54,435 nt of DNA from Allomyces macrogynus ATCC 38327 (taxonomy: Eukaryota > Blastocladiomycota > Blastocladiomycetes > Blastocladiales > Blastocladiaceae), in the NCBI GenBank assembly GCA_000151295.1, contig GG745339.1, forward strand, positions 1,092,790-1,147,224. The letters run 5' to 3'. Shown here one piece after another: positions 20,065 to 29,006 of the stretch. The translations under genes and the position numbers were made by a program. The notes under the pieces were generated by a model that was not told where the DNA came from, searched no databases, and worked only from the letters and a program-made list of their open reading frames with translations. Each line of letters begins with the position of its first letter. Position 1 is the stretch's first letter.

Positions 20065-22503
20065 TTAGTTCATCGGCCCCTGTCCACTCCGGTGAAGGTC
20101 CACCTGGGTGAACGACAGCAAGTACACGCGCACAATCTCGCGCAGCGGGCGCGCATCAATGGTCTCGGCATCGCTCGCAACGATATACGGCGTCGGATCG
20201 CCCGGCGGCGACTGTGCATCAAACGTGCGTCGCACCACGTCGTTGACCACGTCGATCGCCTCCTCGGGCTTCTTGGTCCCGAGCACGCGCTGCAGGTACG
20301 GCACAGTCAGCGTGCGGTGCGCGAGGACGGCCACGTGCAGGGCCTTAGCGCGCTCGCGGCGCACCATCGCGTCGAGAATCGCCGTGCCGAGCAAGAGCGG
20401 GGTCGCGTCAAAGTGCTGGAAAAAGGTCAGAAATTCGCCACGCACCGACGCAGCACGCACGGCCAAGGCCGCGGTGGTGAGCGGGGACGCGCGGTCTGCG
20501 CCGTTCAAGGTCTTCAGCAGCACCTTCATGTCGCGGCGCGACTTGGTGTAGAGGAAGTAGAGAATACGGTAGGCTTTGGTGGGTGGAACGGAGCGGTGAT
20601 GGGGGTAAGACATGCAACCACGGACTACGAAATGGAGGGAGGTGGAACGCGCGCGTACCTAGGAACTCTGAGCGACATCCCGGGATACCACGTTCGTAGA
20701 GCATCTTGAGCTGCGTCTGGCACTGGTTAAACTCGGAGAAATCTCCCTACATTGGGCCCGTTCCAATAAATCAGTTCCATCATTTCCTCCCTCCCCCGCG
20801 CGCAGCACTCAAGACCAACACGTACAATCTCCAACGCAATCCTCGCATGCATCTCGTAGACCTTGACCGTAAACGCGTCCTGCAACCGCTGCACCATCAA
20901 ATCCTGGCGAATCGCCTTCATCTGGTCGCACAGGTACCCATAATCGCGGTTCTCAACCCACTTGCGCTGCAGCCGCAAGAACGCGCGCTGCAACACCGGC
21001 AGCGGCCGCACCGCCGTCGGATCCGGCGCGCCCGTCAAGCGCAGAAAACTCTTCTCCAGCGCCTGCGACGTGCCCACGACTGCCGTATCCGTATGCCACC
21101 CACCACCCGTCTCGGGATCGTCGCCCGCGGCAGCTGCACGCGCCGACCGGTGAATTGCCTCGTAGTGGGCCCGGTTCGCGTCGGACGCGGCCTGCGCCCG
21201 TGCGCGTGCGGCTTCCAGCGCGTCCTGGTCGGCTTGGAATCGGGCCGCACGGTCCTGCTTTTTGCGCAGGTCGTCGGGGTCGGCACGGAATTGCGATGCC
21301 ACGTCAGCGCGGATTTTCATAACGGGTGCGGGGTCGATGGATGCGGCGGCGGAGGGCTTTTTCTTGCCGTTGGCGGCCACCTTGGAATGCGTGGGTGCCA
21401 GTGGGGGTGGCGTCGGGGTCGTTACCGGCGCCGGTGCCGGACTCGGCCGCGCGACAGGTGCAGCCGACGCGGCTGCGGCCATGTTCCACGCCGAGCTGCG
21501 TGACAGCGGCTGTGCGGCCGTGGTCGTCTGCGGCGCCGGCGGCACGGCAGCAGCCGCGGCCGTGTTTCGCGGTGCGGGCGAAACGACCACGGGCGACGAC
21601 GATGCCGAGACCGACGCCGATTTGGACTTGCGCGCAGCCAGGTACTGCGCGGTCTGTCGCGCAACAAACGCCGACGCCGACTCGTTCTCCCACGCGTGAC
21701 CCTGCGCGTGCTGCCGCACGTAGTGGGTCAGTGCCGTCTTGATGAAGTCGCGCTGCTCGGGCGCGCCCTTGTTGTGGTGCAGGACTTGCTTGATGAACTC
21801 GCTGCACGGGAGAGGGACAGGGTGCGATAAGCGGTGCGTCGGGCGCGAAGGGGACAGGCTAGGGAAAGCGGAACGTACCGGAGGTGAGGATTCGACGTAT
21901 CGACGGGAACAGGTCGCGGCCCAGTCCCATTTGCGGTGCTCGCGGCACTCGCGGGCGCTCGAGTGGGTGCGGTCGTGGTCGTGTTGGTGGTCGTTCGCCA
22001 CGGCGCACTCGAAGGATCTGCGCATGTCCCCGAAGCCAACAACCGTCACTTCCGCATTTCACAACTCCATCAAAAGCATCACATCGCGCACGTACATGCA
22101 GGAGCCGCAGCGGGCGCAGCGGGCCGACTCCAGGGGGTCGCCGTGCGCGTCGTTGTCGCTGTTGTCGCGGCAGGCACCGCACGCTGTTGTTGCGGTTGCT
22201 GCACGACCGACGGCATGGCTACCTGCGCGGGTGCGGGCTGTGCGGTCGCCCAATACTGGCCGTAAAAGGCCTGCGGGACGGCGGGCGCCGCGAGCAGCGG
22301 CGGAGGCTGTACTTGCTGCTGTTGCTGCTGCGTCTGCTGCTGTTGCTGCGCGGCAATGTTCGCCCATTGCTGGTAGTACGCGGCCGCGGATCTGCTCGTG
22401 CAAACAAGATCCGTGAGTCCGAATCCGCCCGCGACTGCGATACGCGCGGGAGAGTTCACGCGGAGCACACGCACGCCGACTGCCACGGCTGCTGGTTGTT
22501 CAT
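20065..22503 (-). CDS. THP3: SAC3/GANP domain protein, THP3/LENG8 family
   Basis: Six exons: 22503-22475, 22391-22096, 22017-21879, 21801-20826, 20746-20659 and 20573-20065 (678 aa). Introns of 83, 78, 77, 79 and 85 nt keep phase. Exon 1 has only 29 nt ([10 protein letters not shown]). A Gln-rich N-terminus with YYQQW motifs and a Pro/Ala linker precede a helical region ([12 protein letters not shown]). Next is the SAC3 domain: '[19 protein letters not shown]', '[18 protein letters not shown]', '[16 protein letters not shown]', '[28 protein letters not shown]' and '[10 protein letters not shown]'. The last blocks cross three introns, which confirms the splice sites. In yeast Thp3 works with Csn12 in transcription elongation, mRNA splicing and nuclear mRNP handling; human LENG8 is the counterpart. 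It is expected to be nuclear. Confidence 0.92.
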
Positions 22504-23128
22504 GATGAGCACGGTGCGCGAGGGCGCTGCGAGAGGTCAGGAACGGGGTGTTGAGTGAGGGGACGGCCTGTGGGTGCAGATGGTTCGCGAAATAACGATC
22601 AACAGCGGTGAACCAGACAGGGGGCGCCAAGGGCCTGGTCGTGTCTGGGCAAGGCTCTCCAATGGACAACCGTAGATTCTTGGCGAAAAGACGATGCGGA
22701 CGGTGCAGTCGTGCGTCGTAAAGGTCGGCAAGGTCGACACTCGACAGGCAGCTGGGGATGGTTCGGTTCGGTCGGTCGGTCGAGAAACGGCGGACTGATG
22801 GCGCGCGGGTGCAGCTGCAGCTGCAGCGGGTCGGTGCGCGCGGTGCTGATCTCACTATTCACGTCGTCGTCAGCGTCGTGCCGATCGAGGGGGTGGACGA
22901 GGTGCGGTTGGTGGAAATGCATTCCGCCAAAACGGGCAGCATCACCTGATCCTGACCGGTTTTGTTCGACAGAATATTTCCATCCTGTCGACGATCCTCA
23001 TACTTTCGCTCCCGGCTTGCTCGCGTGCAGCACCAATCCACGCCCAACAGCTTGCCGCACTCGACTCGGCAACACCCGACCACGGACCATCCAGCCCGGC
23101 AGCACCCCCAATCCCTCCTGCTCGCGCA
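22504..23128. other. Divergent upstream region (THP3 / 23129 gene)
   Basis: 625 nt between two divergent starts. I see no coding region; there is a CTGCAG-type short repeat near 22811-22826. A shared promoter is inferred from layout only. Confidence 0.45.
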
Positions 23129-24051
23129 ATGGCCGCGCCCTCCCCGCTCGCCATGCGCGCGCGCGAGGTGCCCGCGACCCCCGCGCTCCCCTCCGACGCG
23201 GACCTTCCCTTGGCCGAGACCGAGACCGACCCGACACCGCACCTGGCCGAGCTCGCCCTTGACCTCGACGCCCTGACCGCCGAATTCGACCCGACCGATG
23301 CCAGCGATCTCGCGACCGTGCGCGAAATCATTGCCCTGCGCGACAAAGCCGTCGCCCAGTATGCGGCGCGTCGCCGCGCCTATTCCGACCGCGTGCGGGC
23401 CGCACAGCTTGGGCTCGAGCGCATGTACCGCAAAATGGTCGGGATCGCGACGGCCCCCGACGAGGCGGGTGGTTTGGGGTTGCCGAGGCCACCGGAACCC
23501 GTCGATGGCGAGTTTACAGTGGGGTTGCCAGAGGTGGATGTCGATGCACATCACCGCCGGATGCTGGAGCTCGAGGTGGAAGAGGACGACGCGGCACGGG
23601 CCAGGCAAGCGGCTGAGGCCGAGGCGATGTATGGTCGGGTTGTTTTCTCGGATGCCGTTGCGTCGTCGCTGACCGCTTACGTATTAACACTGGTGGTTAC
23701 AGAGCCGCCGATGAGCGTGGGGCCGCATTACGGGCCGAACTCGACGCACTCAAGGCGCAACTCGACGCGCCGCAACCGATTCCCATGTCCGCGTACGCAC
23801 TGCTCTCGTCCCTTGGTCGAACCCGCGTCATCCCGGACCCGAATCTCATTCTTACCCGGCTTGGTTACTCGTGCAGATGCATTCTCGGTCTCTACCACGG
23901 ACTCGGCGCGTACTTTCAGCCAACCACCAGCCCCGACGCCCCGCTCCAGCTGTTTCTCAAGGCGGCCGCGACAGGCCGCGCGATTGAAGTTGACGTGCAC
24001 CCCGATGACGACCCTGACGCGATTGCAGACTATGTCTGGACACATATATGA
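23129..24051 (+). CDS. Hypothetical coiled-coil protein
   Basis: Exons 23129-23628 and 23703-24051 (282 aa), with a 74-nt intron (GTATGG...GGTTACAG). The intron is chosen because it makes one continuous helix, '...RQAAEAEAIAADERGAALRAELDALKAQL'. The N-terminal half is acidic with a helical stretch (about residues 45-110: 'LATVREIIALRDKAVAQY', 'RVRAAQLGLERMYRKM'). The C-terminal 85 residues look globular ('MSAYALLSSLGRTRVIPDP', 'LGLYHGLGAYF', 'LQLFLKAAATGRAIEVDV'). No catalytic motif is visible and I do not recognise the family. The coiled coil with a small C-terminal domain would suit a subunit of a complex. AATAAA is present at 24274-24279. Confidence 0.7.
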
Positions 24052-24502
24052 TTTCTTTGCATGTGAAACCACACCGTAAATATTGGCGCTCTGCACCAGC
24101 GGCGCGCGGTCGCGCTCACGTTGCACGTCCTCTGCCACGGCGCCCTCCGCGTGCACCCGCGCGCAGGCGGTGCGGCCCATAGTTGCTCACACTGCGGCCG
24201 CCGCACCTGTCCGCTAGCGCTCCGCGCGTCGTGTTCGATGGGTGTTCTGTGTGGCTTTTGATGTGGTTCTTGCAATAAATACCGCAATCCGCGCTGGCCA
24301 CACTCTGCAGCCTTCACCTGTTGACATCCAAATCGATCCAAATCACATCGCATCATCCTTCAAACATTACGTAGCTGATTTAGCAAACGAAGCAACTCAT
24401 GACACGGAGCCCACGTCACGGAGAACGAAAAGGGAGTGAAGTTCAGAAAAACTATTCGGTTTTGTCAAGATTACAATACCATCTGGATGGATTACACTTC
24501 TC
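24052..24502. other. Intergenic spacer
   Basis: 3' flank of the coiled-coil gene. It includes AATAAA at 24274-24279 and, further on, AT-richer sequence that flanks the tRNA-Ser. Nothing else is recognised. Confidence 0.5.
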
Positions 24503-24584
24503 CGACAACAGCAGGGTTCGAACCTGCGCACCACTAGGGTAATCGATTAGTAGTCGATCGCCTTAACCACTCGGCCATGTTGTC
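24503..24584 (-). tRNA. tRNA-Ser with anticodon ACU (ACT)
   Basis: An 82-nt class-II cloverleaf on the minus strand. Acceptor GACAACA pairs perfectly with TGTTGTC and the discriminator is G73, a serine identity feature. The D-arm is GGCC...GGC, the anticodon stem ATCGA/TCGAT encloses loop CTACTAA, and there is a long variable arm with T-arm GCAGG TTCGAAC CCTGC. With U33 and A37 in place the anticodon is ACU, not the usual GCU of serine AGY tRNAs. If A34 is edited to inosine it could also misread the Arg codon AGA. The structure has no mismatches, so it looks functional. Confidence 0.92.
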
Positions 24585-24627
24585 TGATTCCAGCGGGGCG
24601 ACCGCATTGTTGGGAAAATTAAGTATG

Positions 24628-24633
24628 TATATA
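24628..24633 (-). promoter_or_regulatory. TATA-like element upstream of tRNA-Ser
   Basis: TATATA about 44-49 nt upstream of the tRNA 5' end, at a position matching those upstream of both tRNA-Leu genes. The role is inferred. Confidence 0.5.
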
Positions 24634-24853
24634 AGCTACTGAACGAACAAACGCGAGTGCCAGGCAGCAGTAACACAAAGATCCGGGCACGCGTGCGGCG
24701 CCGTCTACCAGAGTTTCAGAGTTTGAAGGTGGTGGCGAAAGAGATGGTCCCCCACGTGTCGACATCCCGCTGTGAAAAAGCACGTCCAAAAAGAATGCGT
24801 TGCTCCATTCCGACCAGTTCCACTCCAGTCTCGCACAACCGGCCCACTTCAAG

Positions 24854-26634
24854 TCACGGTGGCGGTCGTCCCTGCGGCGTCTGCACCCCACTTCTTTGAC
24901 GCGCCGTCCCCGTCGTCGTCCTCGCCGACCCCGGCCGCCACCCACCCGCCGCACGCGGTAGCGGCGGCGGCTCATCCAACGCATCCGGATCCTCGCCCGG
25001 CGCTTTTTCAGGCCGCGGCAACGCATCGGCCATCCGCTCGAGTACGTCCACGGGCGCGGCCATCCCGGCCAAATCGCAATCGAGCCGTGCGAGGGACTGG
25101 AAGTACGTCGTGGCCGCGCATTTCCACACGATTGAATGTGCCGGCGGGTAGACGGTGTCAATGTCGTTGATGCCCGCAGCGAATCCAGGCAGCGGGAACG
25201 CGTCGAGCGAGGACGGGAAGAGTGCCGAGGACGATGGCGAGGTGAGCGACGCGCGGCTTGATTCGGGTACGGCGGCGAAGGCGGCGGCGGCAGCTTCGCG
25301 GTCGTCCCGCAGGTCGTTGCGCCGCAACCGGTCCATTTTGCGGTTGGCTGCGTCGAGGTTGGAGACAATGACGGCGACAAAGAGGCTAGCGGGGGACGGG
25401 TTCGAGGTCAGTCGCGCTGAGCGCGGCGGGTGGAGAAGAGGGCGGAATGCGTACTTGAGAAACACGTAGGTCTCAATGACGAGAAAAAAGAAGAGAAAGA
25501 AGAAAATATCGGGCGCCTGTGCCTTGTTCTTGCGCCAAATATCGCTCCAGCTGTCCTGCGTCGTGAGCGAAAACATCCAAAACATGGACCGCGCGAGCGT
25601 GCCAAAGTGGTGCGGGTCGACTTTGCTGTAGAGCACGCGGCCGATCACGGCAAAAATGTCTGGTGTTGTAGGTGGGCTGATGAGAATTGGATTCACCACG
25701 GCGGCGCGTGAACTAAGAAAAACGCACAGAGGATTAGCGCTGTCAGCGCGATAATCGACGACAGGGCCGGCACCGACGCGAGCAGCGCCTCGACTATGAC
25801 CTGCAGGCTCTTCAGGAACGAAATGGCGCGAAGAGCGCGCAGTGATCGCATCGCGCGGAACGCTCGAAAGACGCGAAGGAGCCGAATGATCTGGAAGACA
25901 CGAGAAGGTGCAGCGAGTCGTCAATCAAACTGTGTTCGCTCCGCTTCCGTCCACGACGCGGGACACATACCTTTGGGTTGAATGATATTGCCGCATTCGC
26001 GACGACCGGGAGCAGGAAGACGACAATGGACGTGATGACAATCGCAAAGTCTGGTCGCGCAAGAGAGACGTCAGGTGAGTTCTCGGACCACCTAGATGGA
26101 AAAGCACGTCGCGACGCACCAAACAAGTTCCAGCCCGACTTGAAATAGACGAGTCGGAACACGTAGAGCTTGACGAGCATCTCCATCAAGTAGACGCCGA
26201 GAAACGCTTGGTCCAAGAGGCCGAGGTACCAACCTGATCTGGCACATTTCCGGCCAAGTCAGAATCCGGTTTTGCACGGCAATGCGCGATGAACGAGCCC
26301 AAGACCAACCATAGTTCATGTTGACGCCGGGCGTCGTCTGCACGGCGAGCAGCACCGTGTTGAGCAGAATCACAGCGAGAATGCAGTAATTGAAGCTGCC
26401 GGTCTGCACGACCATGTAGCAGTGCCAGCGCAACCAATGGCTCTCGGCGAGCTGCGTGAGCGCAGCGACGCTCATGGCGTCGGCCGTCGCCGTCATGCGC
26501 GCCGCCGAGGACCTCGTGCTGGATGCCATGCCCGAGTCGAACGATGCGCGTGCAGAGTTGGCCGCGGCACTCGACGCGTGCGATCGCCATGATGAACTCG
26601 CTGCCGACGCCAGCGACCGTAAATCGTCGTCCAT
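24854..26634 (-). CDS. CatSper-like single-domain voltage-gated cation channel
   Basis: Six exons: 26634-26310, 26233-26120, 26050-25971, 25890-25728, 25659-25455 and 25385-24854 (472 aa). Introns of 76, 69, 80, 68 and 69 nt all keep phase. One six-helix ion channel unit is complete. S1 is at 'FNYCILAVILLNTVLLAVQ'. S2 is 'LLDQAFLGVYLMEMLVKLYV'. S3 begins 'WNLFDFAIVITSIVV'. S4 has Arg at every third position (RLLRVFRAFRAMRSLRALR). S5 ends 'ALILYIFAVIG'. The pore loop 'SLTTQDSWSDIW' and S6 'NLFVAVIVSNLDAANRK' follow. The pore T-x-D-x-W matches the CatSper selectivity filter (Ca2+), and 'YFKSGWNLFDF' is also CatSper-like. The tail is Ser/Pro-rich and cytosolic. In animals four such subunits make the flagellar Ca2+ channel of sperm; here a zoospore flagellar role is inferred. 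Confidence 0.88.
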
Positions 26635-26946
26635 GGTCGCGAATCATGTGGCGAGGTTGATAGTCGGGCGTGCACGTTGTTGGGACGAGTCGAGTCCCAC
26701 TTGACTAGGCAGTGGTGGCTGGGCAGTGCGACGTCGCGATTGCAGCGACTGGCTCCGACCGGGCGGCAGGATCAGCGCTCGATTTCCAATGCGATAAGTT
26801 GTCGGGAACGAGGCCAGCTTGAGAGGTCTGCTGAAGTGTTGTCGACGACGGAGGAACCCTCGTGAAAGACTGGTGAAAGAGGCACAAACGTGCCTGCAGG
26901 TTTATATAGATTTGTTGCCAGAATTAGTCATCCAGCAATGGAAACA
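26635..26946. other. Spacer between CatSper-like gene and tRNA-Leu copy 2
   Basis: 312 nt. It contains the tRNA TATA-like element at 26903-26908 and a 16-nt 5' leader (26931-26946, TCCAGCAATGGAAACA) that is identical to the leader of tRNA-Leu copy 1. No gene is seen. Confidence 0.5.
26903..26908 (+). promoter_or_regulatory. TATA-like element upstream of tRNA-Leu copy 2
   Basis: TATATA 39-44 nt before the tRNA 5' end. The spacing is the same as for tRNA-Leu copy 1, although the sequence between the TATA and the leader differs in the two copies. Confidence 0.5.
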
Positions 26947-27028
26947 GCCGGGATGACCGAGCGGTCTAAGGTGCCGCACTCAAGTTGCGGTCTCGAAAGA
27001 GGCGTGGGTTCGAACCCCACTCCCGGTA
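26947..27028 (+). tRNA. tRNA-Leu (anticodon CAA), copy 2
   Basis: An 82-nt intronless class-II cloverleaf identical to the minus-strand copy at 1705-1786: acceptor GCCGGGA/TCCCGGT, anticodon loop CTCAAGT, long variable arm. Downstream, TTTGTTTT followed by TTTTTCTTTTG offers a polymerase III terminator. The two copies are 25 kb apart in inverse orientation. Confidence 0.97.
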
Positions 27029-27319
27029 TTTGTTTTGGGACCTCGTTTTTCTTTTGTTCGTGGTCTTTTCCGGGTCTGTCCTTGTCCGCAAGGAGGGTAT
27101 CTTCGTCGAACATTCTTGAGACGAGCGAGGTGCTGCATCCACCCACATTCAACTTGCCGCATCCGCTCCCTTGTGCCCGACTCTCCGCGCCTGGACTCTC
27201 TCGCCAGCCCGCCAGTTTGTTGTGGGCCCCACTCTTTCGCCCAACCACCACCAGCCAGCCAGCGCCACCCAGTCACGTCTAGTCCGCACCCCGCCGACGA
27301 CCCCACGCTCCTGCACAAA

Positions 27320-28945
27320 ATGACGATTCTGCCGCGACCCGCATCGGTGATGCGTGCCCTCGAAGTGCCCGTCATGAAGGTCGGCGCTGTCCTCGAGCCT
27401 GTCGCCATGATAGTCGCGCAGGTCCTGATGCGGCTCATGGGCCCGATTCTGATTGTTGCCGCCATTGCTCTAATTGGCGCGTGCGCCATGATCCACCTGG
27501 GCATGGTCTTGCCCAATTACCGCCCGGACCCGGAGACGGGACGGTGGTGGGCGCACGCCGTGTGGGGCGCGACGGTCGCCGGGTCCGCGTTGCTCGTCGT
27601 CGACCTCTACTTCAACTACGCCATGGCCGTTACGACGCGCAGTTACGCACACGATGTTGCAAGGGTGTCAGTCGAGGCTGCGCTGGTGCGTTTTGGACCC
27701 GATGGGACATGCGTCCGATGGGATGGATGCCAACGGCGCGGTTCGGGTCGGGGTCCTAGAGCGCAATGCGCGTGTGCCGAAAATGCAGCTCGCCAAAGCC
27801 GGAGCGATGGTGCGTGCGCTCTCGTGGATGGAATCTCGTTCGAGGACCTCGACAAGCTGTTGCTGATGGCCGATCGTTTCCTTTCCAGCCATCATTGCAG
27901 TATCTGTGATCGCTGCGTCTTGAAAATGTACGCCGAGTCCTCTTCTTGACTCTCCACCGTCCTCAATGCTGACCCGTGCACTATTACGGACTGCAGGGAC
28001 CACCGTACGCCGCGCCTTGTGCCCTTTTGCCCTCATTTCGCGACGCACTCTCTGACTGAGTACCCATGCCGCCCATTCGATCCAACGCAATCGTCCCCGT
28101 CGCCACTGATCGTGCCCAGACTGCCCATGTACGTCGCCATTCTCCTCCCCGCATGTCATGGCGTTGACGGTGAACCGACGCACCCGCATTCCAACAGACG
28201 CACGTTGATCCATTGACTGATGTCCCCAGGGCTGAATAGTACGCTCCCGCTGCCGCTGCCGCCACGCCCCACGTGCGCTCCTCACGCCGCGCTGACCCGT
28301 CCCGATCACAGACTGCGTTGGCCACTACAACCACCGCTACTTTGTCGTGTTCCTCGTCTACCTGTCGGTCGGGTGCCTGCTCTTCTCGGTCCTCGCGGCT
28401 CCGTACGTCCCGACGGCGCTTGACATGATGACCGAATGGCCAGCGACCTACTACGACCGGCAACTGTTCATCTTTTGCTACATGATCGCCGTGATTCTCG
28501 GGCTCGTGCTCACGGGTATGGCCGCGTGGCATGTCTACCTGCTGCTCACGGCGCAAACGCAGCTCGAGTGGATGGACCGCCGCGAATTGCCCGATGACGA
28601 AAGCGACCCAGAGAGTGACGAGGAGGATTTGCGCTATAACCCGTATAATCTCGGGTGGCAGGGGAACCTGCGCGTGTTCTTGAACTCGCCGGCCTAGTAC
28701 GTGGTTTTGACAGATTTCCCGTGGCGTTGGACGCGACTGACGGACGGAACGTGCTGCGGCCCCTCAGCCCGTGGTACTATGTGCTGTTCCCGATCCCCGT
28801 CCCACCCCTCGGCAACGGGTTCGTCTACCCCACCAAGCGCACCTACACGGGTCCCGGATGGACGCCACGCGGGCCCGCCGACGCGCTCGTGCCCAACGGC
28901 GGCGGCGCCAGCGTTCCGCTCACCGACATTCGCGTCGACGCGTGA
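27320..28945 (+). CDS. DHHC palmitoyltransferase (ZDHHC16-like) with catalytic motif in three micro-exons
   Basis: Eight exons: 27320-27685, 27760-27809, 27889-27927, 27997-28004, 28120-28128, 28230-28238, 28312-28696 and 28768-28945 (347 aa). Introns of 74, 79, 69, 115, 101, 73 and 71 nt all have GTACGY or GTGCGT donors, CAG/TAG acceptors and mostly CTGAC-like branches. TM1 (GPILIVAAIALIGACAMI) and TM2 (VAGSALLVVDLYFNYAM) precede the Cys-rich domain, read across exons as 'CRKCSSPKPERCHHCSIC', '[20 protein letters not shown]', 'YNHRYF'. The exons of 8, 9 and 9 nt supply D-H-(H), (H)-C-P-(W) and (W)-L-N-(N), so the active-site Cys is in the second micro-exon. TM3 and TM4 follow, then 'NPYNLGWQGNL' and 'PWYYVLFPIP'. 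It is an integral Golgi/ER S-acyltransferase by family. The model is forced by the uninterrupted family signature and phase. Confidence 0.92.
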
Positions 28946-29006
28946 GCAAAAAAAAATCGACTGCCGTTCATGGCTATTTGCATCAATACACATACATGGC
29001 ACGCAA

